Origin: an uncultured Clostridium sp.
Lineage (GTDB): Bacteria > Bacillota > Clostridia > Lachnospirales > Lachnospiraceae
DNA: 64,000 nt
Assembly: GCA_900538475.1 (NCBI GenBank)
Contig: UPYT01000012.1
Location: 1 to 64,000, forward strand
Reading direction: 5' to 3'
In this document: in pieces, positions 36,278 through 45,678 of the stretch
Layout: each line of letters starts with the position of its first letter
Numbering within the stretch: the first letter of the stretch is position 1
Made by a program: the position numbers and the translations under genes
The notes under the pieces: generated by a model
What the model was told of the DNA's origin: nothing
The model's input: the letters and a program-made list of their open reading frames with translations, nothing else
Database searches by the model: none

Positions 36278-37033
36278 ATGGAACCAATTCGTTTGAATAA
36301 ATATTTAAGTGAACAGGGGGTTTGTTCTCGCCGGGAGGCAGATCGCCTCATTGAGGCAGGAAAGGTGACCATTGACGGACGGAAGGCCGGAATGGGAGAA
36401 AAAGTAACCGGACAGGAAAAGATTGTATGTGATGGAAAACCGGTTGGGCAGGGAGCCGGGGAAAAAAAGGTGAAGCCGGTTTTGCTGGCGGTGAATAAGC
36501 CGAGAGGAGTGGTCTGCACTACTTCTGACAAGGATCGGGCCATGAATGTGGTAGAGCTGATTCATTATCCTGTCAGAGTATATCCGGTAGGACGTTTGGA
36601 TAAGGATTCGGAAGGACTGCTTTTGATGACCAATCAGGGAGATCTGGCGAATGAGATTATGCATGCGGGAAATTTTCATGAGAAGGAATATATCGTAACC
36701 GTGGATCAGCCCTTCAATTCTGCATTTATTAAAAAAATGCAGGAGGGAGTAGAGCTGAAGGAGCTGGAGGTGACAACAAGACCCTGTAAGGTGAAGGCAC
36801 TTGGAAAGAAAACTTTTCAGATTACACTGACTCAGGGATTGAACCGGCAGATCCGCCGGATGTGTGAGGCCCTGGGCTATCATGTAGTGACCTTAAAGCG
36901 AGTGCGTATTATGAATATTCATCTGGGCAGACTGAATACGGGGGATTACCGGAGAGTGACTCCCCAGGAGCTGGAGGAGCTGCAGTGGCAGCTGGAACAG
37001 GCCAGAATGGAACGGGAAGAGGAGGAGTCATAA
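36278..37033 (+). CDS. rluF: 23S rRNA pseudouridine synthase, RluF-like
   Basis: This 251-residue protein has an N-terminal S4 RNA-binding domain (about 1-60, LNKYLSEQGVCSRREADRLI) and a RsuA/RluB/RluF-type catalytic domain with GRLDKDSEGLLLMTN near 108 holding the catalytic Asp. The GLNRQIRRMCEALGY segment near 190 is the conserved C-terminal motif. The overall sequence pattern is closest to RluF, which modifies U2604 of 23S rRNA; the exact target is inferred. ATG 36278 follows GGAAAGGA. ligA starts four bases after its stop. Confidence 0.9.
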   Translation: MEPIRLNKYLSEQGVCSRREADRLIEAGKVTIDGRKAGMGEKVTGQEKIVCDGKPVGQGAGEKKVKPVLLAVNKPRGVVCTTSDKDRAMNVVELIHYPVRVYPVGRLDKDSEGLLLMTNQGDLANEIMHAGNFHEKEYIVTVDQPFNSAFIKKMQEGVELKELEVTTRPCKVKALGKKTFQITLTQGLNRQIRRMCEALGYHVVTLKRVRIMNIHLGRLNTGDYRRVTPQELEELQWQLEQARMEREEEES

Positions 37034-37037
37034 ATTT

Positions 37038-39023
37038 ATGGAACAGAATCAGGACAGAAGGCTTTCCCGGATGAAGGAGCTGATTGGAATTTTGTCAGAA
37101 GCGGCTAAGACTTATTACCAGGAAAGCCGGGAAATTATGAGTAATTTCCAGTACGACAGGATGTATGATGAGCTGCTTGAACTGGAAAAGGAAACAGGAG
37201 TGGTGATGGCAGGAAGCCCGACACAAAAGGTAGGCTATGAGGTATTAAGCGAGCTTCCCAAGGAGGAGCATGAGGCTCCAATGCTGTCTTTGGATAAAAC
37301 AAAGGATGTTGGAGCACTTCAGGAGTGGCTGGGCAGCCAGAAAGGAATTTTGTCCTGGAAGCTGGACGGTTTGACCATTGTGCTGACCTATGAGGGAGGA
37401 GAACTTGTCAAGGCCGTTACCAGAGGAAATGGGGAAATTGGGGAGGTAATTACGGGAAATGCCCGTGTGTTTGCCAATGTTCCTTTGCGTATTTCCTATC
37501 AGGGAACCTTGATCATACGGGGAGAGGCGGTGATCAAATATTCGGATTTTGCCCGGATAAATGAAGAGATCGAGGATGTGGATGCCCGGTATAAGAATCC
37601 CAGAAATCTGTGCAGTGGGTCTGTGCGCCAGCTGAATAATCAGATTACAGCACAGAGAAATGTTCATTTTGAGGCATTTATGCTGGTGCGGGCTGACGGC
37701 GTGGATTTTGGAAACTCCCGGAAGCGGCAGTTTCAGTGGCTGGAGAGTCAGGGCTTTGATGTTGTAGAGTACCAGGAGGTGGATACGGAGAGCCTTCCAG
37801 AGGCGGTTTCTGTATTTGCAGAAAAAATCCAGACCTATGACATTCCCTCAGACGGACTGGTGCTTCTGATGGATGATATTGCTTATGGGGATTCCCTTGG
37901 ACGGACGGCAAAATTTCCCCGCAATTCCATTGCATTTAAATGGGCTGATGAAATCAGAGAAACCCATTTAAAGGAAATTGAGTGGAGCGCTTCCCGCACA
38001 GGTCTTATTAATCCCGTGGCGATTTTTGAACCAGTGGAGCTGGAGGGAACCACAGTCAGCAGGGCCAGTGTTCACAATATCAGTATTATGGAGGCTCTGG
38101 AGCTGGGAGAGGGAGATGTGATTACGGTTTACAAGGCCAATATGATTATCCCTCAAATTGCAGAAAACCTGACGCGCAGCGGTACCATTTCGATTCCCGG
38201 CCACTGTCCTGTCTGCGGCGGAGAAACGCAGGTTCGTCAGGTTAAGGATGTGAAGGCCCTTTACTGTACGAATCCGGACTGTCAGGCAAAAAAGGTAAAG
38301 AGCTTTGCCCTTCTGGTCAGCAGGGATGCCTTAAATATTGACGGACTTTCCGAGGCAACCTTAGAGAGGTTTATCGCGGCAGGCTTTATTCACACCTACG
38401 CGGATATTTTTCATCTGGATCGCCATCAGGAAGCCATTGTTTCCATGGAGGGCTTTGGACAGAAGTCCTATGACAACCTGACGGCAGCTGTGAAAAAGGC
38501 TTCGGACACTACTCTTCCAAGGGTGATTTACGGACTGGGAATCACCGGAATCGGTCTTGCAAATGCAAAAATGCTGTGCCGGGAATTCCATTATGATTTT
38601 GCAGCCATGCGGTCTGCAGACAGGGAGGCCCTGACGGCAGTGGACGGAATTGGCGAGGTTTTAGCCGATGCGTGGATTTCCTATTTCCAGAATGAGAAAA
38701 ACAATCAGCTGGTGGACAGCCTTCTGGCGGAGCTGACCATAGAGCAGGAGTCAGGAAACCAGGGGGAAGCAGTTTTAGAAGGAAAGGTGTTTGTTATCAC
38801 AGGAACGGTAGAGCATTTTGCCAATCGAAAGGCGCTACAGGAGGAGATTGAGCGCCTGGGAGGAAAGGCTACCGGAACGGTGACATCAAAAACCTCGTAT
38901 CTGATTAACAATGATGTAACGTCCAATTCTTCAAAAAATAAGAAGGCAAGAGAACTGGGAATTCCCGTCATTTCAGAAGAGGATTTCCTGAATATGATTG
39001 GAGGAACAGAAAATGCCAATTAA
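37038..39023 (+). CDS. ligA: NAD-dependent DNA ligase
   Basis: This 661-residue ligase seals nicks in replication and repair using NAD. Residues 1-70 form the NAD-binding Ia domain. The adenylated Lys108 lies in WKLDGLT, followed by the OB fold, a Cys4 zinc finger (CPVCGG and CTNPDC near 392-415), helix-hairpin-helix repeats (LGITGIGLANA, VDGIGEVLADA) and a C-terminal BRCT domain (about 583-661). The residue pattern before the active Lys (SW-K) departs from the commoner E-P-K. The start follows GAGGAGG, and the end overlaps metA by 11 bases. Confidence 0.94.
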   Translation: MEQNQDRRLSRMKELIGILSEAAKTYYQESREIMSNFQYDRMYDELLELEKETGVVMAGSPTQKVGYEVLSELPKEEHEAPMLSLDKTKDVGALQEWLGSQKGILSWKLDGLTIVLTYEGGELVKAVTRGNGEIGEVITGNARVFANVPLRISYQGTLIIRGEAVIKYSDFARINEEIEDVDARYKNPRNLCSGSVRQLNNQITAQRNVHFEAFMLVRADGVDFGNSRKRQFQWLESQGFDVVEYQEVDTESLPEAVSVFAEKIQTYDIPSDGLVLLMDDIAYGDSLGRTAKFPRNSIAFKWADEIRETHLKEIEWSASRTGLINPVAIFEPVELEGTTVSRASVHNISIMEALELGEGDVITVYKANMIIPQIAENLTRSGTISIPGHCPVCGGETQVRQVKDVKALYCTNPDCQAKKVKSFALLVSRDALNIDGLSEATLERFIAAGFIHTYADIFHLDRHQEAIVSMEGFGQKSYDNLTAAVKKASDTTLPRVIYGLGITGIGLANAKMLCREFHYDFAAMRSADREALTAVDGIGEVLADAWISYFQNEKNNQLVDSLLAELTIEQESGNQGEAVLEGKVFVITGTVEHFANRKALQEEIERLGGKATGTVTSKTSYLINNDVTSNSSKNKKARELGIPVISEEDFLNMIGGTENAN

Positions 39024-39930
39024 AGTACAAAACGAACTGCCGGCCAGAGCCATTCTTGAGTCAGAAAATATTTTCGTCATGGATGAAAAAAGAGCGCTGA
39101 GTCAGGATATCCGTCCGCTTCAGCTGGTGATTCTGAATTTAATGCCCTTAAAGGAGGAAACAGAGCTGCAGATTTTAAGGGCTTTGTCCAATACGCCTCT
39201 GCAGGTGGACTGTACCTTTTTGATGCTTTCTACCTATGTATCCAAGAATACGTCAGCCAGCCATATTAATAAATTTTATGTGAATTTTGAGGATATTCGA
39301 AAGCATAAATACGACGGCATGATTATTACAGGCGCGCCGGTGGAGAACATGGAATTTGAAGACGTGGATTACTGGGAGGAGCTAAAGTCTATTATGGACT
39401 GGAGCACTACCCACGTTCATTCCACCCTTCATATCTGTTGGGGAGCTCAGGCCGGACTGTATTTCCATTATGGAATTCCCAAATATCCCAGGGAGAAGAA
39501 GCTGAATGGGGTATATAGCCATAAGGTGCTTCACCATAAGGTTCCGCTGGTGAGAGGGCTGGATGATTATGTCATGTGCCCTCACTCTCGTTATACGGAG
39601 GTACGCAGTGAGGATATCCGGAAACATGAGGATCTGAATATTCTGGCAGAATCAGAGGAGGCAGGGGTGCTTCTTGTGGTGAATGAGGACGGAAGCAGAA
39701 TTTTTATTCAGGGACATCCGGAGTATGATCGAATGACACTGAACAATGAATTTCACCGGGATCAGGTGAGAGGGCTGAATCCGGAGCTGCCCTGTCACTA
39801 TTATCCAGACGATAATCCGGAAAACCGGCCGGTTCTGACCTGGAGAAATCTTTCCAACACAGTTTATGCCAACTGGCTGAACTATTATGTATATCAGACA
39901 ACACCTTATATTCTTACAGAAGAGGAATGA
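39013..39930 (+). CDS. metAA: Homoserine O-acetyltransferase (MetA type, Glu111)
   Basis: This 305-residue MetA-family enzyme acylates homoserine in methionine synthesis. The catalytic Cys142 is in ICWGAQAG and the His in GHPEYD near 235. Residue 111 is Glu (GAPVENMEF); in this family Glu111 selects acetyl-CoA while Gly or Leu selects succinyl-CoA, so acetylation is predicted. The ATG at 39013 has GGAGGA eight bases before it, inside the ligA coding region. An in-frame TTG at 38998 is less likely. The fbp reading frame touches its end. Confidence 0.92.
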   Translation: MPIKVQNELPARAILESENIFVMDEKRALSQDIRPLQLVILNLMPLKEETELQILRALSNTPLQVDCTFLMLSTYVSKNTSASHINKFYVNFEDIRKHKYDGMIITGAPVENMEFEDVDYWEELKSIMDWSTTHVHSTLHICWGAQAGLYFHYGIPKYPREKKLNGVYSHKVLHHKVPLVRGLDDYVMCPHSRYTEVRSEDIRKHEDLNILAESEEAGVLLVVNEDGSRIFIQGHPEYDRMTLNNEFHRDQVRGLNPELPCHYYPDDNPENRPVLTWRNLSNTVYANWLNYYVYQTTPYILTEEE

Positions 39931-39944
39931 AAGGAGGATTCCTG

Positions 39945-41906
39945 GTGCGCGATTTAAATGTCAGATATCTGGAACGTCTTTCGGATCTGTATCCTACGAT
40001 TGCGGAAGCATCGACAGAGGTGATTAACCTGGAGGCTATTTTAAATCTTCCTAAAGGAACAGAGCATTTTCTGACAGATATTCACGGAGAATACGAAGCC
40101 TTTTCTCATGTAATGAAAAATGGCTCCGGATCGGTTCGACGCAAGGTTAATGATATTTTCGGAAATACGCTGTGCATGGAGGATAAGCAGGAGCTGGCAA
40201 CGCTCATTTATTATCCCAGAGAGAAAATGAATCAGATTCTGGGAAAGGTTTCTGATCGGGAGGACTGGTATCGGATTACCATGTACCGTCTAGTCGAGGT
40301 CTGTAAGCAGTCTGCCAGCAAATATACCCGGTCCAAGGTGAGAAAGGCTCTGCCTTCGGAATTTGCCTATGTAATTGAAGAACTGATTACGGAGAAGGTC
40401 AATGTGCCGGACAAGGAATCCTACTACAATGCCATTATTCAGACCATTATCCGGGTGGGGCGGGTGGAGGAATGTATCATTGCTCTCTGCCGTCTGATTC
40501 AGCGGCTGGTTGTGGATCACCTGCATATTCTGGGGGATATTTATGATCGGGGACCAGGACCGCATCTGATTATGGATGAGCTGATGGCTCATCATTCGGT
40601 GGATATTCAGTGGGGAAACCATGATATTCTGTGGATGGGGGCGGCAGCAGGGCAGAGAGGGTGCATTGCCAATGTGATCCGGATCTGTGCCCGTTATGGA
40701 AATCTTGACATTCTGGAGGACGGCTATGGAATTAACCTCCTTCCTCTGGCAACCTTTGCAGTGAATACTTACCGGGAGGATCCCTGCACCTGTTTTAAGC
40801 TGAGAGGCGGCGGGATTTACAATGCCAAGGAGATGGAGGCAGATCTGAAAATGCATAAGGCCATTTCTATCATTCAGTTTAAGGTGGAGGGACAGATTAT
40901 TAAGGCGCATCCGGAAATGGGGCTGGAGGATCGCAATCTTCTTCATCGGATTGACTATGAAAAAGGAACTATTTTCCTGGATGGAAAAGAGTATACGCTT
41001 CTGGATACGAATTTTCCCACCATTGATCCGGCAGATCCCTATACTCTGACTGCGGAAGAGGCGGACATTATGGAACGGCTGGAACGATCTTTCTTAAATT
41101 GTGAGAGGCTTCAGCGGCATATGCGGTTTCTGTTGTCCAGGGGAAGCCTGTATAAGGTATACAATGGCAATCTGCTGTATCATGGCTGTGTTCCCTTAAA
41201 TGAGGACGGAACCTTAAAAACAGTAACGGTCTGTGGAGGCCGATACCAGGGAAAGCAGCTTTATGAGGTGCTGGATGGGTATATTCGAAAGGGCTTTGTG
41301 GCAGTGGATCCGACAGAACGGGAAAATGGAAGAGATCTGATGTGGTATATCTGGCTTCACCGGGATTCTCCTCTGTTTGGAAAAGATAAGATGGCTACCT
41401 TTGAGCGGTATTTTCTTGCAGAAAAGGAAACCCATCAGGAAAAGAAAAATCCTTACTATCGTTTTCTGGAGGATGAAGAGGTGGTGAACCGGATTCTGGA
41501 GGAATTCGGATTGTCGCCGGAAACAGGACATATTATCAACGGCCATGTACCTGTAAAATCAAAAAACGGTGAGAATCCTGTCAAGTGTGGCGGAAAAGTA
41601 CTGGTAATTGACGGCGGATTTTCCAAAGCTTATCAGAAAGAAACAGGGATTGCCGGATATACGCTGATTTACAATTCCTATGGTCTGATTCTGGCAGCCC
41701 ACGCTCCCTTTGAATCTACAGAAGCAGCGATTGAAAAGGGAAGCGATATCCATTCAGAAACCATTGTGGTGAAGCGGGTGGAGAAAAGAAAGTTGGTAGG
41801 CGACACTGATGTAGGAATGATTCTCAAGGAAAATATTGCGGATCTGGAGAAGCTTTTGGAGGCCTATCGGACAGGCGCTCTGGCAGAGCGGATTCGGAAA
41901 AAATAA
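39945..41906 (+). CDS. fbp: Fructose-1,6-bisphosphatase, class III
   Basis: This 653-residue gluconeogenic enzyme of the Firmicute class III type removes the 1-phosphate of fructose-1,6-bisphosphate. Metallophosphatase motifs are visible: DIHGEYEAF near 45, GDIYDRGP near 195, WGNHDILWMG near 222 and NGHVPVKS near 530. The GTG at 39945 has AAAGGAGG seven bases before it. The earlier ATG at 39927 would place the ribosome binding site inside the gene. It follows metA closely and precedes maf by 23 nt. Confidence 0.93.
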   Translation: MRDLNVRYLERLSDLYPTIAEASTEVINLEAILNLPKGTEHFLTDIHGEYEAFSHVMKNGSGSVRRKVNDIFGNTLCMEDKQELATLIYYPREKMNQILGKVSDREDWYRITMYRLVEVCKQSASKYTRSKVRKALPSEFAYVIEELITEKVNVPDKESYYNAIIQTIIRVGRVEECIIALCRLIQRLVVDHLHILGDIYDRGPGPHLIMDELMAHHSVDIQWGNHDILWMGAAAGQRGCIANVIRICARYGNLDILEDGYGINLLPLATFAVNTYREDPCTCFKLRGGGIYNAKEMEADLKMHKAISIIQFKVEGQIIKAHPEMGLEDRNLLHRIDYEKGTIFLDGKEYTLLDTNFPTIDPADPYTLTAEEADIMERLERSFLNCERLQRHMRFLLSRGSLYKVYNGNLLYHGCVPLNEDGTLKTVTVCGGRYQGKQLYEVLDGYIRKGFVAVDPTERENGRDLMWYIWLHRDSPLFGKDKMATFERYFLAEKETHQEKKNPYYRFLEDEEVVNRILEEFGLSPETGHIINGHVPVKSKNGENPVKCGGKVLVIDGGFSKAYQKETGIAGYTLIYNSYGLILAAHAPFESTEAAIEKGSDIHSETIVVKRVEKRKLVGDTDVGMILKENIADLEKLLEAYRTGALAERIRKK

Positions 41907-41929
41907 CAAATGGAAAAGAGGACAAGATC

Positions 41930-42523
41930 ATGGAACAGATGATTCTGGCATCTGCCTCACCGAGGAGATTGGAGCTTCTTCGGCAGGTAGGAATAGAACC
42001 GGTGGTAGAGCCCAGCCATGTGCAGGAGGTAATCACAAGCACGATACCGGGAGCGGTAGTTATGGAGCTGTCCCGGCAAAAGGCGGAGGATATTGCAGGG
42101 CTGCACAGAGGGGAGCCGGTGATCGTGCTGGGAGCAGATACGGTGGTGGCAGCTGACGGTAAAATTCTGGGGAAGCCAAAGGATCGGGAGGACGCTATCC
42201 GTATGGTAAAGCTTCTTCAGGGCCGGAGCCATCAGGTCTATACAGGAGTAACCCTGGTGTTCTGTGGAGAAAATTCTTCACAGAACACCAGCCCTGTCAT
42301 TACTTTTTTTGAAGAGACAGAGGTTTGTGTATTTCCCATGACGGACAGACAGGTGGAAGCCTATGTGGATACAAAAGAACCCATGGATAAGGCAGGGGCT
42401 TATGGCATACAGGGGAAATTTGCTGCTTATGTCAAAGGCATTGTCGGGGACTACAATAATGTAGTGGGACTCCCTGTAGGGAGAGTGTGTCAGGAGCTTG
42501 GAAAGCGGGGAATCAAGTTTTAA
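41930..42523 (+). CDS. maf: Maf-like nucleotide pyrophosphatase
   Basis: This 197-residue protein has the Maf signature ILASASPRRLELL at the N-terminus and the conserved LGADTVV near 68 and GKPKDREDA near 82. Maf proteins hydrolyse dTTP, UTP or modified nucleotides and are linked to septum control in Bacillus. The central segment CGENSSQNTSPV near 115 is a small insert. The gene follows fbp in the same direction and ends before a bidirectional terminator. Confidence 0.92.
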   Translation: MEQMILASASPRRLELLRQVGIEPVVEPSHVQEVITSTIPGAVVMELSRQKAEDIAGLHRGEPVIVLGADTVVAADGKILGKPKDREDAIRMVKLLQGRSHQVYTGVTLVFCGENSSQNTSPVITFFEETEVCVFPMTDRQVEAYVDTKEPMDKAGAYGIQGKFAAYVKGIVGDYNNVVGLPVGRVCQELGKRGIKF

Positions 42524-42537
42524 GGATACAGAAAATG

Positions 42538-42582
42538 AAAGGCAAAGGAAGCCTGAGGTCAGGAGGCTTCCTTTGCTTTCTC
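42538..42582. terminator. Bidirectional terminator between maf and the leftward lipoprotein gene
   Basis: The long stem AAAGGCAAAGGAAGCCT/AGGCTTCCTTTGCTTT serves converging genes. The final codons of the leftward gene lie inside the stem. Confidence 0.85.
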
Positions 42583-43569
42583 TGCAAATTCTGTTGTTAC
42601 CAGCTTTTCGTAGGGAACCCGGGTATTCAGTTCACCCGCTTCTTCAAGAATATTCTGCAGCAGTTCAAAGCTGCTTTTTTCAAATATCAAATCGTTTTTC
42701 CAGGTATCCTGGGCTTTATATCGTTCAATAATAGCAATAATGTTTTCCAGAGGCGTTTCTGGAAACTGAGGCTGAATGGTTTTTGCAATTTCTTCCGATG
42801 AATGGGTATTTACATACTGCATTCCTTTTTGAAGTGCATTGGTAAATTTCTGAATGATGTCAGGATGGGAATCCAGATAACTTTTTCTGGCACAGTAGGC
42901 AGTGTAAGGAACATAGCCGGAATCTGTGCCAAGAGAGGCAACTACATATCCCTTTCCTTCCAGCTCCAGACCGGTGGCAAAGGGCTCAAATTCAACCGTA
43001 TAGTCGCTTGTATTTCCCGCAAAGGCTGCAGCAGTAAGGCCAAACTGAATACTCTGATCAATGGTGAGATCGGTTTTGGGATCAATGCCATTTTTCTTCA
43101 GAATATATTCAAAAACCATCTGGGGCATTCCTCCGGCTCTTCCGCCCAGAACCGTTGTTCCTTTCAGCTTTTGCCAGGAAAAGGAAGGATCCGGGTGTCT
43201 TGCCACAAGGAAGTTTCCGGCTCTTTGGGTCAGCTGGGCAAAATTGACAGCATAGTCCGGCGCATCCTGGGCAAAGGTATAAATACTGGCCTCTGATCCC
43301 ATAAAGCCAATGTCAGCGTCGCCGGACAGAAGGGCTGTCATAACCTTGTCAGCTCCTGCTCCATTGACCAGAGTCAGGTCAAGACCTTCTTCTGTAAAAT
43401 ATCCCAGCTCAATGGCTGCATACTGAGGGGCATAAAAGACAGAATGGGCTACTTCATTTAAAGTAACTGGGGTCATACCGGTTTTACTTTTTCCAGAGCA
43501 GCCGGAAAGAGCGACAGCGGCGGACAAGGCGGCTGCCAGAAAAAAATAAGGGGTGATTTTTTTCATCAT
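42559..43569 (-). CDS. ABC substrate-binding lipoprotein, NMT1/SsuA type (orphan)
   Basis: This 336-residue lipoprotein has a lipobox LSGC with Cys24 and a NMT1/THI5-like solute-binding domain starting VTLNEVAHSVFYAPQYAA. Relatives bind sulfonates, nitrate, bicarbonate, thiamine pyrimidine precursors or similar small molecules; the ligand is not clear. No permease or ATPase gene lies on either side, so it must share a transporter encoded elsewhere or act alone. CAGGAGGAAT precedes the first ATG. A bidirectional terminator marks its end. Confidence 0.87.
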   Translation of the reverse strand: MMKKITPYFFLAAALSAAVALSGCSGKSKTGMTPVTLNEVAHSVFYAPQYAAIELGYFTEEGLDLTLVNGAGADKVMTALLSGDADIGFMGSEASIYTFAQDAPDYAVNFAQLTQRAGNFLVARHPDPSFSWQKLKGTTVLGGRAGGMPQMVFEYILKKNGIDPKTDLTIDQSIQFGLTAAAFAGNTSDYTVEFEPFATGLELEGKGYVVASLGTDSGYVPYTAYCARKSYLDSHPDIIQKFTNALQKGMQYVNTHSSEEIAKTIQPQFPETPLENIIAIIERYKAQDTWKNDLIFEKSSFELLQNILEEAGELNTRVPYEKLVTTEFAEKAKEAS

Positions 43570-43684
43570 ATTCCTCCTGAGAGAAGATTTCCTAATACAA
43601 TGTATCAGAAAATTGACAGAAGGTGTCTGTCCGGTCAGAAAATTTTACAGACGCTTTTTCAGGAAAGAAAAAAACGGACACGAT

Positions 43685-43750
43685 TTTACATAGATTTAAC
43701 ATAAATTTTAAATGATGAGGTAGAAAGTAAAAATACCATTATGATATGAT
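43685..43750 (+). promoter_or_regulatory. PhoP-type box and promoter of the Na/Pi cotransporter gene
   Basis: Three TTNAMA-like repeats occur at an exact 11-bp period: TTTACA (43685), TTAACA (43696) and TTTAAA (43707). This matches the TTAACA-type direct repeats bound by PhoP in Firmicutes. TATGAT boxes at 43740-43745 and 43745-43750 can serve as -10. The downstream gene encodes a phosphate transporter, which supports phosphate-starvation control. Confidence 0.78.
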
Positions 43751-43840
43751 AAAAACCGTGTTAAACAACACACGCAGAATCAAAAAGCATGAAGAAAAGA
43801 ATATGAGCGGGGTAATCCCGCATACGGAGGAAAAGAGAGG

Positions 43841-45547
43841 ATGAATGGAACCATGGAAGTGGCGTTTGGTATGGCCGGAGGACTTGCTCTGTTTTTGTAT
43901 GGCATGAACAGTATGAGTGATGCTCTGCAGAAGGCGGCTGGAGAGAGAATGAAAAGCATTTTAAGCTTTTTGACCAAGAATCCAGTAATGGGAGCCCTGG
44001 CCGGAGCCCTGGTAACAGCTGTGCTGCAGTCCAGCTCTGCCACAACAGTTATGGCAATCGGCTTTGTCAGCGCCGGGCTGATGAGTTTGCCTCAGGCGAT
44101 TTCAGTTATTTTCGGAGCAAACGTTGGTACGACTATGACAGCTCAGCTGCTGGCATTTCAGATCAGCGATTATATTTATCCGATTATCTTTATCGGTTTT
44201 CTGATGAATTTTGCAGGAAAATCAGAAAAATTAAAGAATGTCGGTCTTGTGATTTTTTCTTTTGGACTTTTATTTGAAGGAATTGAGATTATGGGAAGTG
44301 TGATGAAGCCTTTGGCTGGAAGTCCCTTCTTCATTAATCTGATTGGAAAGGTGTCTCAGATTCCGATTCTGGGAGTTTTGGTTGGTCTTTTCATGACACT
44401 GATTGTTCAGTCCAGCTCCGCCACGATTGCGGTGCTTCAGAATTTTGCCTCTCAGGCCGGGCCCGATGGCGTCAGCAGTGTGATTGGCCTTGCAGGAGCA
44501 ATCCCGATTCTTTTGGGTGATAACATTGGTACGACCATTACAGCGCTTCTTGCATCCATTGGGCAGTCTAAGAATGCAAAGCGGACGGCAGTGGCCCACA
44601 GCGTATTTAATATTACAGGAAGCATTGTATTCTTGTTTATGATTCCTGTTCTGACGGCTTTTGTGCAGATGATTTCTCCCAAGGGGCCAGAGGTGGCTGT
44701 TATTTCCCGCCAGATTGCAAATGCCCATACAACTTTTAACGTTGTCTGTACCCTGGTATGGCTTCCTTTGATTGCGGTTATGGTAAAAATCGTAAAACTG
44801 ATTATTCCGGGAGAAGATCAGAATGAAAATCAGGCATTCCAGGCTAAGTTCCTGGATGAGAAGGTGATTGGGCAGCCGGTTGCAGCTATGTATCTCGTGT
44901 CTCAGGAGTTAAATCGGGGAGCAGAGCTGGCAGAGGGAATGCTTGATTTGGCTAAGGAGTCTCTTACCGGAACCAACCGAAAGGAGGCGAGGATGGAGTT
45001 TGCAGGTTCCTGCAGTGCTCTAGAACGCCTTCAGAAGAATATTTCCCAGTATCTGACGAAAATGCTGTCCAGCGGCGCTATGACAGAAATTCAGGCGGAA
45101 AAAACAGCAGGTCTCTTATCAGTATCAAACAATCTGGAGCGTATTACGGAGCGGTGCAGCGACATTCTGCAGATTGTAGAAAAGGTGCAGAATGAAAACC
45201 GCCAGATTTCCGATGAGGCAGTGGGAGAACTGAAAAACTGTTTTGCTATTCTGAACTATCTTTTTGAACATGCAATGGAGGCGGTTCGCACAGGTGACTG
45301 GGAGGCGGCAAGGAAGGTAAGCCGCAGTAAAAATAAAATGAGAAAGGCACAGAAGCAGTTTACAAAGGCCCATATGGCCAGGGTAAAGAAGAATCTTTGT
45401 GATTCGTCCATGCTGGAGGATTTTTCTAATCTTTTGTACAATCTGGATCGAATTGCCGATAACTGTGTCAGCATCGCGGAAGAGGCTCTGGACGATGTGA
45501 TTTTTGTGAATCTGGAGGAGATGCATAAAGAGGAAGGTACTGTGTAA
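43841..45547 (+). CDS. Na/Pi cotransporter family protein with PhoU-like domain
   Basis: This 568-residue protein has two inverted Na/Pi-II repeats, each with a QSSSAT motif (near 66 and 190), about eight or nine membrane helices in residues 5-320, and a C-terminal cytoplasmic helical PhoU-like domain (about 345-555). It is expected to move phosphate with sodium. GGAGGA precedes the ATG. The PhoP-like repeats upstream fit induction when phosphate is scarce. A terminator overlaps the stop codon. Confidence 0.92.
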   Translation: MNGTMEVAFGMAGGLALFLYGMNSMSDALQKAAGERMKSILSFLTKNPVMGALAGALVTAVLQSSSATTVMAIGFVSAGLMSLPQAISVIFGANVGTTMTAQLLAFQISDYIYPIIFIGFLMNFAGKSEKLKNVGLVIFSFGLLFEGIEIMGSVMKPLAGSPFFINLIGKVSQIPILGVLVGLFMTLIVQSSSATIAVLQNFASQAGPDGVSSVIGLAGAIPILLGDNIGTTITALLASIGQSKNAKRTAVAHSVFNITGSIVFLFMIPVLTAFVQMISPKGPEVAVISRQIANAHTTFNVVCTLVWLPLIAVMVKIVKLIIPGEDQNENQAFQAKFLDEKVIGQPVAAMYLVSQELNRGAELAEGMLDLAKESLTGTNRKEARMEFAGSCSALERLQKNISQYLTKMLSSGAMTEIQAEKTAGLLSVSNNLERITERCSDILQIVEKVQNENRQISDEAVGELKNCFAILNYLFEHAMEAVRTGDWEAARKVSRSKNKMRKAQKQFTKAHMARVKKNLCDSSMLEDFSNLLYNLDRIADNCVSIAEEALDDVIFVNLEEMHKEEGTV

Positions 45548-45566
45548 AGCAGTATCTTCTTTTTTT
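45533..45566 (+). terminator. Intrinsic terminator overlapping the cotransporter stop codon
   Basis: GAAGGTACTG (45533-45542) pairs with CAGTATCTTC (45550-45559), followed by a T7 run. The TAA stop lies in the loop. Confidence 0.85.
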
Positions 45567-45589
45567 GGGAAAGTTCTGAAAGAATCTGT

Positions 45590-45618
45590 TTGCATACAGG
45601 TATCAGCTGTGCTATGAT
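45590..45618 (+). promoter_or_regulatory. Promoter of fsa
   Basis: TTGCAT (45590-45595) and an extended -10 TGCTATGAT (45610-45618) are 17 bp apart, about 60 nt before the start codon. Confidence 0.8.
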
Positions 45619-45678
45619 GTTTCTACAGTAAAGTGGGAAAGTGCTATTGAATACAGAAATACGAGGGAGGAAAAAGAA

